Of a stretch of 64,000 nucleotides of DNA, positions 12,725-25,760 are shown piece by piece. A program made the translations under genes and the position numbers. Below the pieces are notes generated by a model. That model searched no databases. It was not told the origin of the DNA and worked only from the letters and a program-made list of their open reading frames with translations. Origin of the DNA: Syngnathus acus (lineage: Eukaryota; Chordata; Actinopteri; Syngnathiformes; Syngnathidae). The stretch spans positions 9,560,842 through 9,624,841 of the forward strand of contig NC_051090.1 of NCBI RefSeq assembly GCF_901709675.1, in the 5' to 3' direction. Numbering within the stretch: position 1 is the stretch's first letter; each line of letters begins with the position of its first letter.

Positions 12725-13036
12725 CACTGGGAAGAGGTGGGGTTGCGCACTCTGGGCCCGCATCTTCAGCAGGGTGTTCTCTATTTGTCTGTCGGTGGGA
12801 AGTCACGACGCCGATGCCGCATTGACAGTGCTCTCATGCGTTTGTCGATAGCGAGAGGCGTCCAGGATGAGAAAATTGGCGGCACTCTGCCCCGACGCGA
12901 CTTGAACTTTGACCTGGCGCGTCACTTGTCAGGCAGGCTAAGCTTTTTCTGGGCAGGGGGGGCTAATTTGATCACTTTTATTGATCCAGACTGACAAATG
13001 TGGAGGATAAGAGCCAGAACAAAATCTTTATTACTG

Positions 13037-13143
13037 TTACAAGTCATGAGGCCCACCCGATTGCTATCCAACACAAGAATAAATAAATAAATGAATAAAT
13101 TACAAGTTACAAGGCATGAGGCCCATCCGATTGCTATCCAACA
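13037..13143. repeat. Tandem duplication, period 70
   Basis: Two copies with three or fewer differences of a 37-base segment (TTACAAG(T/G)CATGAGGCCC..GATTGCTATCCAACA) start at 13037 and 13107, separated by an ATAAATAAATG-rich linker. Confidence 0.85.
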
Positions 13144-13199
13144 GTAAAATAAATAAACTACAGCTGCAATGTAGCGTCTTTAATTAAACATGTTCTAAA

Positions 13200-13345
13200 A
13201 GTTATGATACACTTTTTATTTTTGTTCAAATTGATGTATTTATTTATTCATTATTATTTATGTATTTTTATGATTTATTCATTATTATTTATTTATTATG
13301 TGATTATTTATTTATTATTTAATTTTTATTAATCGAAGGAATGAG
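13200..13345. repeat. ATTT/ATTATT-rich low-complexity tract
   Basis: Repeated TTATTTATT and TTCATTATTATTTAT words, almost no G or C. Confidence 0.8.
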
Positions 13346-14870
13346 GAAAACATGTCCCCCCGAAAATAAAATCTTAACAGACCTTCACAAAGGCTTGACT
13401 GGACAATGATTGTGACACATGGTGTCCAGGACGAGATGATTATTGTCTATCGGTAAAATGTGCTTGAATTGTTGTTTACTCTTGTCCTATTTACCCCACA
13501 CAGTGACACGACCCCCTCCCTCCCCACCCTCGCTTGCCCCCGGCGGTTGACGTGTGTTGAAAAGAGAAGACGAGCGGGAGACATCACACACTGGGATGGC
13601 TGCCCTACATGGAGGCTTTTATTGCAGAGAGCGGCGAGCTCACAGGATGTGGCTGACGGGACTTCAAGTGGTCACATTTAGCACACGTGAATGTCACAAC
13701 GCATCCAGCACAATTTAGCCCGGCGCACCCCCACTCACCCCCTCGGGCGCATCCTGCTTGCCAGTGACACCGTCACTAAGCTATTTGTGGGACAATACAG
13801 AATGCATGGCTGACGAGCAATATTTACTCGATATACTCGATTTTGACAAGGGGAGGGGCGGTATCTACAAGAACGACGTCAAGTCACACGTTATTGGAGA
13901 ATCATTTGGTGGAAAAAGATGGCACAGTTGAACTTTCTCCTTTGTTTAGTTTTGACTTATAAAATATTTGGGAAAATTACACTAAAAAAAGTTTGACTTC
14001 ATTTGGACGGATTTTGGCAAAATGACAACTTGCCAATAAGAAAAATGCAACAAAGTCCAATAATGAACATATTGTTGAATAAATAGTACCTCAACAACAT
14101 GTCAATCAAAATGTTTCTTTTTTTTAAAGGCGTAATGTTAGCTAAAGCTCATTATATCGCCCGAGTTGGGGGATTGGTGTTTACATCCATAAAATCAGTC
14201 AACAAGCTGACTATTTGACATCAAATGCTATGAGTATATTCTTGTTTTGCGACTGGCTGACAAAGTGCGAGCGCTCTAATCAAGTGGTTCTTTTTAAACA
14301 TCTAATTATGTGTCATTTCTCCCTTTTAATCAGCTAACGACATAATAGATCATGACTAATTCAACGAAAACACACGTATTATACCAATTAAAATGGAGTA
14401 CGCACACACAGACAAGAGCGAGAGCATCTTTTCCTCTTGAAGGACGAGCTTGGCCCGCAGCTAGCGCTTAATTGCGCGAGCTATCATTACGCGGAAAGTC
14501 AACAATTTTAAAAATACACGGAGCACCTTTCATGTTGCTAATGGTAGCAGCCTGGCACGCCGCTACTCGCTAAACAGTGCCGCCGGCAGGATGGCGAAGG
14601 AGGGGGGGCGGGCGCGTGCGATGCGGTGGGGGTGGGTGAGTGGGGGCTGGCAATCAGCGACGCACTGATGCTGACACTTTTGGACGCCGCTGCCATCTTG
14701 TCTCCGGCAGGAAATCGCATGCCTCGTTGTTGCGGCGAGGCCGCGCTAGCCGCCGCCGGCCCTCGGGGAAACGCTATAATGAGGATCTACTTTGCGGCGT
14801 GACAGTCCATCATGTCCGCACATGTGCCACTTCACTTTGCGACAGCCTCCACGCATGACAGATTTTTTTT

Positions 14871-14945
14871 TAACCCTTACATACTGTTGGGGTCAAATTT
14901 GACCCGTTTTGACATTTGACAGCAATAAAAATACCCTCAATGGCA
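14871..14945. mobile_element. Fragment of GGGTCAAATTTGACCC repeat
   Basis: TTAACCCTTACATACTGTTGG leads into the 16-base perfect palindrome GGGTCAAATTTGACCC (14890-14905). This motif is common at the ends of fish DNA-transposon relics. The other end was not found. Confidence 0.4.
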
Positions 14946-17580
14946 TTCTCTCTCTCTGTAATGTAATTTGTTTACTTATGTGGAGACACATCAAATGTAG
15001 TTTCTTTACTGTCTAAATCATTGCACACTATGCTAGCAGTGAGTTAGCTGCACTGTGCAAAATGCTAGCTGTTAGCCACCTGTTAGCCTGTTTCCACATG
15101 TCGCTACCCAAATGAAAACCACACCAATTGTAAAAAGTTTCAAAATTGTAGAAAATATTGTTGGCCTTGCCAGCAATTAGCCTTTTACTAACTTGTTACC
15201 ACACTGTCTATTACCTTGACTAAGAGGCCTAAGAGGGACCTAGTGTGGGACAAGAATTTGAGCTAAGGCAATGAAATGTCTTCGTGGAGCTATCAAGCAC
15301 TAGCACTCCTAGCCTAGCATACATGCTATCGTGTTGCAAAGAGTCCAAACACGAGCATCTTGTCCACCTTTAGGCTTGCCGTGTGAACTTTGGACACTTA
15401 AACGCTGAAACGCGACTGATCTGTGCTGATAATGGGCGGCCTAATAGAAGCTGATCCTTGGCAATGGCTGGCAGTCCGGCGGCACGCTAGGCTAACGCGA
15501 TGTGAGCGGACAGTTGGCGGGGTAAGGGAGCGAGGGAGCGCAAGAGAGAGCGAGGATGGCCGACGCTTTTCTCGGCGAGGTCGAAGGTGGGTAGCGGGAG
15601 ACGACGGGCTGGGAAACGCTAAGTCGACTTGGCAGTGCGAGTATCCGGGCCAAAGGGGGTGCGCGCCATAGTGTCAGGCGGCCCGTGACCCACCCACCCC
15701 CTCCCTTCCCCACCACAGCCCCCTGGGCGGCTCTTAGGAGGTGCTCGGACGCGCGGACGGATGGAGGCGTCGGGACAGGACGGAGCGGGAGGAGGCTGCG
15801 AGTCAGAGACTTGCTGGAGGTTGACAAGAGGCGAGGTCAAGCCGCCGCGTAAACAAGCTGACGGGAGAAAGCCAACAGGGCCGCCAGCGACGCGTTGCCG
15901 TGGAAACGCACAGCAACGGGCTTGCTGGTGTGAAGGACGCCTGCAGTGTGTCTGTACGTTCACATATGTGTGGATGTCTGTGCTTCGTCTCAGCCAAAAA
16001 GCAACTCGTGTGTACTTTACACAATGAAGCATTAGACAAGATAGTTAATAGTTTGTCTTGCAAGACTGTATTCAAACTTTTTCAGACTCTTCCTTCCAGT
16101 TTTGTTTTGCAAAAGTACTGAGACAGTACTTTACAGTTGGATGTTTATTCAAAAGTTGACAGAAGTTTGACTGAAACTGACCTTTTTTTCCTCCGTATTC
16201 AAGTTTACTATATTTTCCAAAAATATCCCCTCTACTTATGCCGCGTGGTTGAGGGAGGGGTGGGGGGAGGTGTATTGAAATATTTGTATGATAATGCTAC
16301 TAATTGATTCAATAAATTGATTTCTACAACGATTCAGAGGGATTGGGATCCACTACACAGCTGCATTATTAATTCATTTAATGCTTATGTCTCACTATGA
16401 ACCACCTACTAGTTGTCACTCGCCGATTTAAACATTTCAGGCTGTCACTTTTTGTGGGTGGCCTTAAGGTGTGTTATTCAAAATCAATAGCTGGCTCGCT
16501 GCCATGACAGCGAGCTGATCAGTCTTGTCACTGAGGATCAATATATTTCTTTGGGTAAAAGCGAAAGTATAAGCACACAAGGATGTTTTGTTTCGCATCC
16601 TTCCTGCTCCTGCGCGTGGCTTTGCGCCGGCGGCGTTGCGTTGCGGCGCCTGCTCGTTAGCGTTCTTATTATTATTTTTGATGATGCGTTTAAGCGCCTT
16701 TGAAGAGCATCTTTGGGGGAATCTCCGGCGTTCTCTCCTTTGCCCGCCGTCTCCTCTCAGACAAAACTTTGTTAATTAGTACGCACCTGAAGGCAGCGTT
16801 TTCCTTTTCTGACTTAAAGCGCGCTTCCTCTCCCTTTTCTTGTTTTCGTCTCCTCTAAAGACGCCGTCGGCAGCATGCAAATCCAGGCCAAGCGTTTTCC
16901 CGCATCCTCCCATCCTGTTAGCGGCCCCGGGTCGGCCCTCTCAGCCACCTTGGATGCTTCCACCCACTCTGAGTTATCTCACTGGAGTTCAAAAACGTCA
17001 GACAGCAAATATTCCACGACACCTCAGCTTTATCTGTACCACTTGTAAACAAATTGTATGATATCATTTGACCAAAGCAGTGCTATTGAGAAAACAGGCT
17101 TAATCATCTTATCTTTCTGCTGTGTGTACTGCAGGTGAAAGCCAGAAGGCCGGCCATGTTGGCTACCTGCTAACGGTGCAATAAGAAAAAAACAATAACA
17201 AGCAGATGGCCACAAACAGAATACAAAGCGATATTTCATCCCTTGAAACAGGCTGATTTTACGGCGTCAAACTACTTTTTTTGCTCCCTTTTGCGGTCAA
17301 GACAGCACAGAAACAGCGTTAAAGCTCCTCGGAGGAACTTCACCTTGCTCGGCGGTTTGCCGGCTGGTGCAGATGGATATTTACGGAGGCAATTCGGGGT
17401 TAAGTACCTCGGATGCACAGAGGCGTCCCAGATGGGATTCGCAGCTTCTGGTCACAAGTCTGTGCTTTTAAACATGTCTGCTAATTGGGCTGTGGCCAGA
17501 ACAACTTCACACAATATGTTTGTTTATTTTTAAATCCCCATTGGGTGATCAAAAAAAGTTGAATCCAGAGAAAAGGTGTG
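14946..17580. other. Intergenic DNA
   Basis: No gene recognised. Dense in GCTAA/TTAGC words around 15000-15400. 15500-15900 is GC-rich with overlapping spurious frames. 16230-16330 has a G-run and AT-rich sequence. Confidence 0.5.
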
Positions 17581-17602
17581 CGACTAAAGGAAAGGAAAAC
17601 TT

Positions 17603-17675
17603 TATGTTGCTATGCTACGTTAGGCTATGCTACACTGTGCTATCTTGCTAAAGTACCCTATGCTATGCTACATAT
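17603..17675. repeat. GCTATGCTAC-type short tandem repeat
   Basis: Repeats of GCTATGCTAC, TGTGCTAT and CTATGCTATGCTAC over about 70 bases. Degenerate. Confidence 0.6.
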
Positions 17676-17929
17676 GATATGCATTGCTGAACATGTTATG
17701 CTTACGATTATGAGTGGCTTTGGGTACACATTTAATAACAACACCATAACAAGTAGCCAAATAGCAACGGAAACGTGCTACATAGCTTCTCGTATATGAC
17801 TTTATCACACGTGCACGAGCACACGCACGCATGCAGCCACACACAGCTGCTGGAGATAATTTGCGAGCGTGTGTGATGCGGCATGAGAAGACCCTTTAAC
17901 CTCTGCATCTTGACTGAACTGTGCATAAT

Positions 17930-19140
17930 TGGTTGGTCAGCTCGCTGCTAATTAGCGTAGCATTAATGTGCACTGCCCAGGGCTAATAAGCTGGTGCCAG
18001 GGGGAGGAGCTGGGGTGTGGGGGAGGACAGGCGGTCCACTTGAGCGCCACCATTAACGCCGGCCTGCTGGGAGGCGAGAGCTCGGCGGACCCGATGCAGT
18101 CCCGCCGGTTCCGGACCCCCTGCCCTGCCACCCGCCGGCTCTGGGACCTTCCACGTCCTTGCGAAGGAGAGCCGCTTGAGCGTCCGGCTCATAGCGGGGC
18201 CGCCCTCGGTGCTTGAGGGGGAAATCAAGCGGTGACTGATGTTGGCATGAGCCGTGCTGCCAAGTGCTCTGCCCGCCACCGCAGCCGCCCACCCCGGCTG
18301 AATGTTGATTTCAATTAGCTCCGTCACATGGACCCATGCTAACGACCTCGCCGGTTCAAGGTCTTTGCCGGCCAGCGGCGCCCCGGGTCAAACAAAGCGT
18401 TTGCCGACATGTCGGCGCTGGTGGCCTGCCAGGCCTGCTTGGTCATCGGGAGGTTAGGGGGTGGAGCTAATGAGGACCGGTGGCCAGCGATTGGCTGGTG
18501 GGACTGATGAATGTTGGCGTATGAACCCCCGCCATGCGGACGCTCGCTGCGAAAAGACTGTCACCACCGTGAAGCCTTTCACGGCATCAGTGGGTACATG
18601 GATTAAATATGATGGAAATATGCTACATTAGTGGTACAGTCGACCGCTATTATTCGCAGGGAATGTGGACTTGGTCAGCCCGTGAATAAAAAAAGATGGT
18701 TTAAGAAGAAAAAAGCACTGAAAAACATTTAAATATATATAATGGTATGTTAAAGGTGTAGTCACTAAATTATAATATTAGTTACATATACTATATTACC
18801 TGTTACACAAATGTTGCATTCGAGCTGTACAGATATTAAATATGCTGTAAATACGGTAGACTGGATCCACATGGACATTCAATGGTTTTCCAAAGCATGA
18901 TCATGACAGTGGCACTGTCCGATGTGGGCTTTGGGCCCCGCTAGGACACCCGCTCCGGTTCCAAGCCGAAGCACCGAGCTCAGCTTCAGAGTTAAGTGCT
19001 CCTCCTGAGATGGAGGGGGAAACGTTGAATATGAGAGCCACCATCCATCACAGCCAGACAGTCAATTAAATACATCATTCCCGCAGGTGGGAGCAACAAC
19101 GTTGCGTAATGAATTTCACTCATCAACGCGGTTGAGTTCT
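17930..19140. other. Intergenic DNA with possible regulatory blocks
   Basis: GCTAATTAGCGTAGCATTAA near 17947-17967 and GAATGTTGATTTCAATTAGC near 18300-18320 are homeobox-type clusters within a GC-rich setting. The long frames at 17968-18327 run both ways and lack family features. No gene seen. Confidence 0.35.
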
Positions 19141-19204
19141 GGTGCAGGCCTGCGTGAATGCAAATTGCCTCGTCCCAGCCAACGCCTTGACTTTATGTTT
19201 TATT

Positions 19205-19490
19205 GCATTATCAGAGATGGACAAGTATCAATGCTATATATCTGTACCGGGGCCTTATTTTAAGGTATCAGTACTCCTCGAGGCTGCCGACATCAGCCAC
19301 CGATACTCAGGGCAGAAACAAATTTTGTGTCAAATAAGTCCTGCCTCTGTTGGTGCTGTATTGCGGATGTTTGACACATGGGCCAGTATTGTCTGCGGCA
19401 CCAAGAAAGCTTTTTGTTCACAATTTCTTTGTCATTGTGTTAGATGAAATATATCAAAAATACTACAGGCATCGGTACTAAAAGATTTGT
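19205..19490. mobile_element. Degraded interspersed repeat with GGTATCAGTA / CACCGATACT arms
   Basis: Words such as GGTATCAGTACTCCTCGAGG, CCGACATCAGCCACCGATAC and GGCATCGGTACTAAAAG are typical of a fish DNA-transposon relic. The 101-residue frame over it has no recognisable domain and is probably not a gene. Confidence 0.4.
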
Positions 19491-20929
19491 CCTGCAAACT
19501 TGAGAGTAAACAATAAATATCCACTTTGATAATCATGGCTATTTGTTCGTCGGGAAATACAGCCTGAAAATGAATAATGGGATATAGTTAAGCATCTCGT
19601 TTTCCATCCGATGGGCTTTACAATTCCACGAAAAAGAATTGCGAGTGCTATTGTCTCGGAGTGAGCGTCAGCTTTCAGCCCATCAGTGTTCTATGTGTCA
19701 GTGCTTCTATAGATAGACTTGTCAAGTCGGACCTGCGGGTCGCGGGGGTCCCGGAACCTCTTCGCCGGTGTTGACCTCTAGACAGACGCTGTCAGGTCCC
19801 CCCCACCCCTCACCTCGGAACTCCTCACCCCCTCCCACCCCTTTCCCGTCTTCCACACTCGCGGCACCTCAGCAGAGTCTTGATAGCGCGTAATAAAGAC
19901 GTCCCGCTCGGACCCTGACGTGACTGGTGGCTCGGTAGGTAGTTGCGCTAATTGCTGGCCTCCCATTGGCCGAAAGGGCTTGTAGCTCGTTTGCGGCTCG
20001 TTGGCGGCGTGACGGCGTGCAGTTTATCCGCTTGACAGCTTAGTTAGCGGCGGCGGGACGTGTGAAATGTCACACATTTTTTGTGCCAATTTGAGAGCAT
20101 CACGCAAAGTGAGAGGAACGTTTGCCATGAAAATGATGTGCCTGCAGATACTCGCACTCATTTCACAAACCAGAGAATTTTGTAGCTCGTTAGAAAGTAA
20201 CAGCATAAATATGTATTTGCTGGTATAGCACATCAGGTTTGAGAGCTATTTTCATTTTTCATCGTCAGAATATTTAGATCAGTAAAAATGTTGAATTCCT
20301 TACATTTGATGTTATTGTTATTATTGCATATTTTTTTACAACACAATAATTATATTGTGTACTGCGATCTTAGCATTACAATTATTTCAGTTGTGAGACC
20401 ACATCAATCCACCAGCTACATTCTGCAGTATCAAACGTATCGCTACAAATGTTCCAGTGATGAAGACAGGACCCAAAAGAGCAGGGTTAGCCCTAACAAG
20501 CTAACATGACCGTGTGCTAGGCTACTGTGTTAATTATTAATTAGGCATGAGCAAAGGAGCACGGGGGTGTGTTCGCTGAACATGGTGATCCGACTCCCTG
20601 GAGCTTTCTGTGGTCTTGTCTGCGGCCACAACACAGAGTGGCTAATTAGCTCGTTGCTACATGATGACGCTGACCTTTTAACTTCACCAGCACCGTATGG
20701 GGAGCAGGCCGGGGTCAGGTCGGGGAGGTTTTGAACCCTCAGCTCAATGCACCCCGTTGCATGATGACCTAAGTGGCTACAAGTTAGCATTACTAGTAAG
20801 GTACTACTTGGATTTGTTTCTTGAAACAAAGCTCTTTGGAGCATGTTGCCTTGTTAGGTTCACTGGATAAACTTGCTAGCACCATGGACAGTGACAAGGC
20901 CTCATGTTTTAAATTAGGAGGTCAAGACT

Positions 20930-21325
20930 TGGTTAGTGTTTTCAATTAAGTTTCAAAATGTTTCAATTCAAGGGTTTGGAGTTTGAAGTAGGGTTTCAAG
21001 TTAGGCTTGTTGTTTCAAATTAAGGTTTCAAGCCAGGGCTAAGGTTTTGAACTTGTGTTTTACGTCACACAGGGTATTGAAGTATATATTAGGTCTAGTG
21101 TTCAAGTATTCAAGACGGGATTTGGGTTTCAAATTACGGTTTTAAACCTGGGTGAGGGTTTGAAAGAAGGTTATTAAGATCAGGTTAGGGTTTCAAATTA
21201 AGGTTTCAAAATGGGGAGTGGATTTCAAACTTGGTTTTCACAGCCAGATGAGGGCTATGAAGTAAGGTTCCAAGCAAAGGTTCGGGCTTCAAAGTAGGAT
21301 TTTAAGACAGGGTTTGGCCTGGCAT
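20930..21325. repeat. Degenerate minisatellite, GGGTTTCAAATTAAGGTTTCAAG unit
   Basis: Repeated TTTCAAATTA(A/C)GGTTT, AGGGTTTGAA and GGTT(A)GGG words every 25-45 bases for about 400 bases. The same family reappears at 56.08-56.27 kb. Confidence 0.75.
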
Positions 21326-21435
21326 GTGACTTTATCCCTCATTTTCTGCCTCCCATTTCTGTGCAGTTAGAGCTCATTAGTGTAATTTGATGTTTTGGAC
21401 TGAATTGCTGCAGGCGGGATGATTACCCCGCAGCA

Positions 21436-21454
21436 CCCCCCCCCCCCCCCCCCC
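21436..21454. repeat. Poly-C tract
   Basis: Nineteen consecutive C followed by TCTCTC. Prone to assembly and sequencing length error. Confidence 0.9.
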
Positions 21455-22728
21455 TCTCTCATCCCCACTCCGTTTTGGGAATGCTAATTCACGCCTTTGA
21501 AAGCAACGTGTGTATTTATTGATTTTTCACTTTCCAAATCTCTATCCTTCTTAAGTTGTCATGGGGGGGCACTCTTATTTTTATTTTTATAAGAATACCA
21601 GTAGTTGTGATCTTGGCATGCTCATCTTCCTTCTCCTCCTCCTCCTCGGTGTCGTTACACTTTCAACGTGGCATTACGCAGATGTCCTATCAGCATATTG
21701 CGAAGGAGGGAGGCGGGCAGATTAATGCCTCTCCTCTACTTGAGTGTATCAGGACAGGGATTAGGGCGCTAACAGCTGCGTCCCCTGACTGAGAAGAATT
21801 ACAAGTATTATCACCTCCATCATTAAAGAAGGCCGCGCCGCTTCAATCAATTCATCCCGGGATAACACGCCGCCAGCTGGACCCCCTGCGTGAGAACTTG
21901 ACTTAATCGGCCAATAAGTGGCGGGGAAGGGCGCTCGCTATTTGATCAAATTACGCCCGCTCGGGGTGGAGGGATTACCGAGGGGGCTCGCTGCTGAAAA
22001 ATGGCGGCCCACTTGGCGGTGGAAGACGAGCGCACTATCCAGGTCAGGCTTTTGCTCGGGGAAATGTGCTCGTTCATCATCACCCCCCCCCCCCAACACA
22101 CACGGCCAAGAACCCCCCTCCCAGCATACGTACCCCCCCCCCTTTGGCCTCATTTCTGCCTGCTGTAAACTAATAACTTCCTGCTTGTGTCTTGTTTCTA
22201 GTTGGTGTGGACACACCTCCCAACACTCGGACGTGTGAATGTCGTTGAGAATGTGCTCGTCGGGCGTGTACCGGTTGGGTGTCGTTGTTGAAGCGTGTCG
22301 TTATGCATGCTGGTTAAATCCCGTGTTTAATACTATGCGTGTTCCCCGTGTTGAGTCACGACTATTTCCGCTGATTATTCAAATGTTTCATTAGCATCCA
22401 GACGCAAATAAACGTGCTCCAGTAACCAGACGAGCATCACGGCTACGAGAGGAATTTACATGAAGGAAAAGGCCAACGTTTGAGAGACATTTTCACAACC
22501 ACGTCCGAGTCATCGCTGGCGGTGGTGTTGGCTCAAGGTGACGAGGTGGGAAGGGGGGGTCACCTTTCTGCGACGCTAGGCTAACGACACACTAATTAGC
22601 GACACTGTCCTTAAGTCATATAAGTCACACTGGAGTGTGTCTTGGTGTTTTTGTGTGTGTAGGAGTTTTGCTGTGGAGGTGTGCGAGCAGCCATTCCTCA
22701 AGATAATTTCTTACTGGAGAGCGTGTGT
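21455..22728. other. Intergenic DNA
   Basis: Contains further C-runs (22082-22095 and 22131-22142). 21790-21870 (TATTATCACCTCCATCATTAA) looks non-random but has no clear assignment. No gene. Confidence 0.4.
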
Positions 22729-22905
22729 TTGTCATGGCGGCTGGCATTAATTCAGCATTGCGCTCCCTCCAGGGGGTCCGGCGTGTGGACTAAACTAGCG
22801 CAGCAGAATTAGACTCTTCACGGTGCTGTTAATATGGAGGCAATTAAACGAGATTTTAACCTCACAACCTCACTGCGGTTATTAATGAAGAGCTAATTAT
22901 GTGGG
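22729..22905. promoter_or_regulatory. Candidate conserved non-coding element
   Basis: Clustered GGCATTAATTCAGC, CAGAATTAGAC, GCTGTTAATATGG, GGCAATTAAACG, GTTATTAATGAAG and AGCTAATTATG. Non-repetitive and of balanced composition. Motif density only. Confidence 0.35.
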
Positions 22906-23539
22906 CTGTCGGAACCCGTTCCAAAATGAAAGCGTTAGCAACTCAACGTTTTTTTAAAGCGTTTATTTGTTTGTGCAGGCCAACCAAGCCGCAGGGGAGA
23001 GGAGGTCCATTTTGTTTCAGCACGTGATGTTGTAGCAGGAGACTTTTTAGCATCTGAGTGAGCAGATGGTGGCACAGTGACAACTCTCGTTAGCATTTGC
23101 GTTTGCATTGGAGTCTTAAGTCTCTGCCTATTGATTAAGAAGAAAAGGTGATGATGGCCATAGAATAGGAATTGGAGCTCATCACGACTCCACATGAACA
23201 AATCGAAAGAGACTGGAAGTTAGCTTTAGCAAAGCATTAGAGTGTTACTGTTTTGGGGAAAAAGGAAGAAATTGGAATCAGCCTGAAAAGAAAAAAATGG
23301 ATACGTGCGAGTGTCAATCGTGTTGGTGTGTCACGTGAAGACAATTGGGGAGGCGGTTGATGTAGTCACGCTTATTTGAGGTAATTAGCGGCAGCAGCGC
23401 GTGCTAACGAGCTCCTTTGATCGCTCGCTGACGAAACTTTGATTGTTCTGCCACGGTCTTTGATTGTCTGCGATGGTCTTTGATTGCTGGGCGATGGTTG
23501 GGCGCTTGTTTGCTCTCCCGCTCTGGAAGGAGTTTGACG

Positions 23540-23820
23540 TATCAAAGGCGTGCGGGCGCTTTATGAAAGTTTAATTGTGTTATTGATTTAGCGGAAGGTT
23601 TGACGCCCGCAGTGTCAGCTCCCCTGGCGGAGCTTAGCGCATTCAAATGCTCATCAGCGCCTCGCCCTCCCTCCTTTTCTCCTCCTCCTCCTCCCTTCTT
23701 TCTTTCTTCCTTTCTTCCACGCAGAACAATCGCCACAGGCCAGCCTCGCGGGCGCGGTTTAATTGCCATTAATTAAAAGCATAAATCTTTTTTCTCTTCA
23801 CTGACTGCTGCTCTTAAACA
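23540..23820. promoter_or_regulatory. Candidate conserved non-coding element
   Basis: GAAAGTTTAATTGTGTTATTG, CGCATTCAAATGCTCATC and GCCATTAATTAAAAGCATAA flank a C/T-rich tract (23660-23720). Motif density only. Confidence 0.3.
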
Positions 23821-24082
23821 TGCCTTTTGCGTCGCTCCGCTTGTCAGGATCCCTCCCGGTGAGGCAAGGTTCATCCCCAGTATTCCCTTCGCCCCCCGTC
23901 CTCTCTTACCGACACACCAGACGGTTCCGGAATGGTCTTTTTAGCGCGTGACGCCGTGTTTTGCAAAGGGCCTTCCCTTCTTTATCGACGTCTAATGAGG
24001 TCAAGTGAATTGGCTCGTATGTTTTGTGACGACACGGAAGGAACAGCCGGCACGGTGAACGCCGACTCCCACAGTCGGGGCC

Positions 24083-24313
24083 CGGCCGTCTAATGAGATG
24101 GCCATTAGCCTGCTCGGTGCTAGCCGGACGGTATGGTGGAACGGATGCCCGGTTGGGCCTTTAATGGCACGTGACGGCTCCATTTAGCGGAAGGAGATGT
24201 GACTTTGGTGTGGGCAAGGCCAATTTTCACACGAGTTCTGCTCCACTTGTAACGCGTTTGCACAGTTAGCTGTCACAGCCCGCAGCTAAACTGATGTCAA
24301 CAATGTTAGCATG
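24083..24313. repeat. Duplicated non-coding segment, copy A
   Basis: Shares with copy B, in order: TAATGAGA, CCCATTAGCCT/GCCATTAGCCT, TTTAATGGCACGTGA, GGCTCCATTTAGCGGAAG, GATTTTCACACG/AATTTTCACACG, CTACTTGTGACGC/CCACTTGTAACGC, GCTAA-CTGATGT and CAATGT-AACATG. Contains the E-box CACGTG. Confidence 0.8.
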
Positions 24314-24339
24314 TGGGGGAGACAGAGATGCTTTCTTAA

Positions 24340-25310
24340 TGGTTTCCTTCAACTGGATAGATTTAATTTCAGTTGTATGAATTTATTCTGTTTGTAGTTG
24401 TATTTTCAATCGTTTGAATGAATAAATGTTTTATTTTGTTAAATGTATTTTTTGTCATTTTTTTGTTCATATTTGTAATTTCTTTTTAAATTGATTTGTC
24501 AATGTGTTTTTATGATATAATTATGTAAACTTGTGTAATAATTTGTATTTGTTTTGTTATTTTTAGTTGAATTTGATATACATTTTGGCAAACACGATCG
24601 TAGCTCCACCATTTTGGCCAAGACAACCCCCGTCGGCTGCTTAATGAGACGCCCATTAGCCTCCTTGGCGTTGGTGGCTGAGCGAACGCCTGACGGAATG
24701 CTGGAATGAACATGTAGTCGGGCTTTAATGGCACGTGATGGCTCCATTTAGCGGAAGAAAACGTGATTTTTGCCTGGATGAGGTCGATTTTCACACGGTT
24801 TCCGCTCTACTTGTGACGCAACCGCGGACGAGAGCTAACTTGATGTAAGCAATGTCAACATGGCAGCGAATGAAGACTGTTTTTAATTTGTCAAAACAAG
24901 TTAACTGTTGAATAATAAAGATTCAAATCAAGTAGAAAAAGAACTGGAACATTTTTAAAATTTCTTTGTAAATTTTTAATTTTGGGAGTAAAAATCGACA
25001 TTTTATAAACATTTTCAATTTTGGTTTATTTTTTTAAACTTGTTTTGAGTTAGTTTAATCTTCAAATTTTGTTTTGATGCATTTAATATTTTTTAATGTA
25101 TTTTCAATGAAGTCGTTTCTAACCTTGTCTTTCTAAATGTGTTTTTACATTTGTAAATCTGATTTAAATGTTTTAAATTAGTTTTTTTTTTAAATGTTTC
25201 AGTATGTAGTTTCAAGTTTTTCGCACCTCTTATTACATCTGTAAATATATTAAACATTTTGTAATTGCTTTTTTTTCCAAATTTTATAACCATTTAAAAT
25301 TATGAAAATT
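24340..25310. other. AT-rich low-complexity intergenic DNA around the duplicated segments
   Basis: 24340-24590 and 24880-25310 consist largely of TTTTTAAAT, TTGTTTT and AAATGT words. No gene. Confidence 0.6.
24631..24862. repeat. Duplicated non-coding segment, copy B
   Basis: Second copy of 24083-24313, about 230 bases long, about 550 bases downstream, direct orientation. The 34-base core around CACGTG and TTTAGCGG differs at about two positions while flanks differ more, suggesting constraint or local gene conversion. Confidence 0.8.
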
Positions 25311-25559
25311 GCAGGCTCTCAAACGGTCCATGTAACCTTATTAAATGCGGGAATGCTGCATTCATGGTCATGGCATAAAAAGGGAAAGTCGTTTGCTTTA
25401 GCGCAGGTGATCGACGTCCTTCCCGGCACAAGCATTTTAAGCGGCGACACTTAATTGGGACATTTCCCACACACGTTCCGATGTTGATGATGACGTCCCG
25501 AGGAGGACTTGGTCAGGCGAGCTGTCAATTTGACCCGCCCCACAGCGCATTTGTAATCT

Positions 25560-25760
25560 GGCGCAGGAAGCAGGAAGTTCCAATTAAAATTAAAATAAGC
25601 CCTTTAAGAGCCTCTTAAATTGACAAGTCCGCAATGATTTTGGAATCGGTGCCTGTCAAAGGTCTCGGAAAAACTCGGTCTGATAAGGCCCAACGCTTCC
25701 AATTAGCGGCCGAGCAGGGTCTCAGCCGCTAATGATTTCCGCGTCCCTAAAGATGTGGCG
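25560..25760. promoter_or_regulatory. Candidate conserved non-coding element
   Basis: GTTCCAATTAAAATTAAAAT, CTCTTAAATTGACAAG, TCCAATTAGCGGCC and GCTAATGATTTCC within non-repetitive sequence. Motif density only. Confidence 0.25.

Noticed and set aside
15492-16032. Overlapping frames of 111 and 137 residues on the minus strand
   Set aside because: Pro/Arg-rich, overlap in two frames, no domain; GC-rich composition explains their length.
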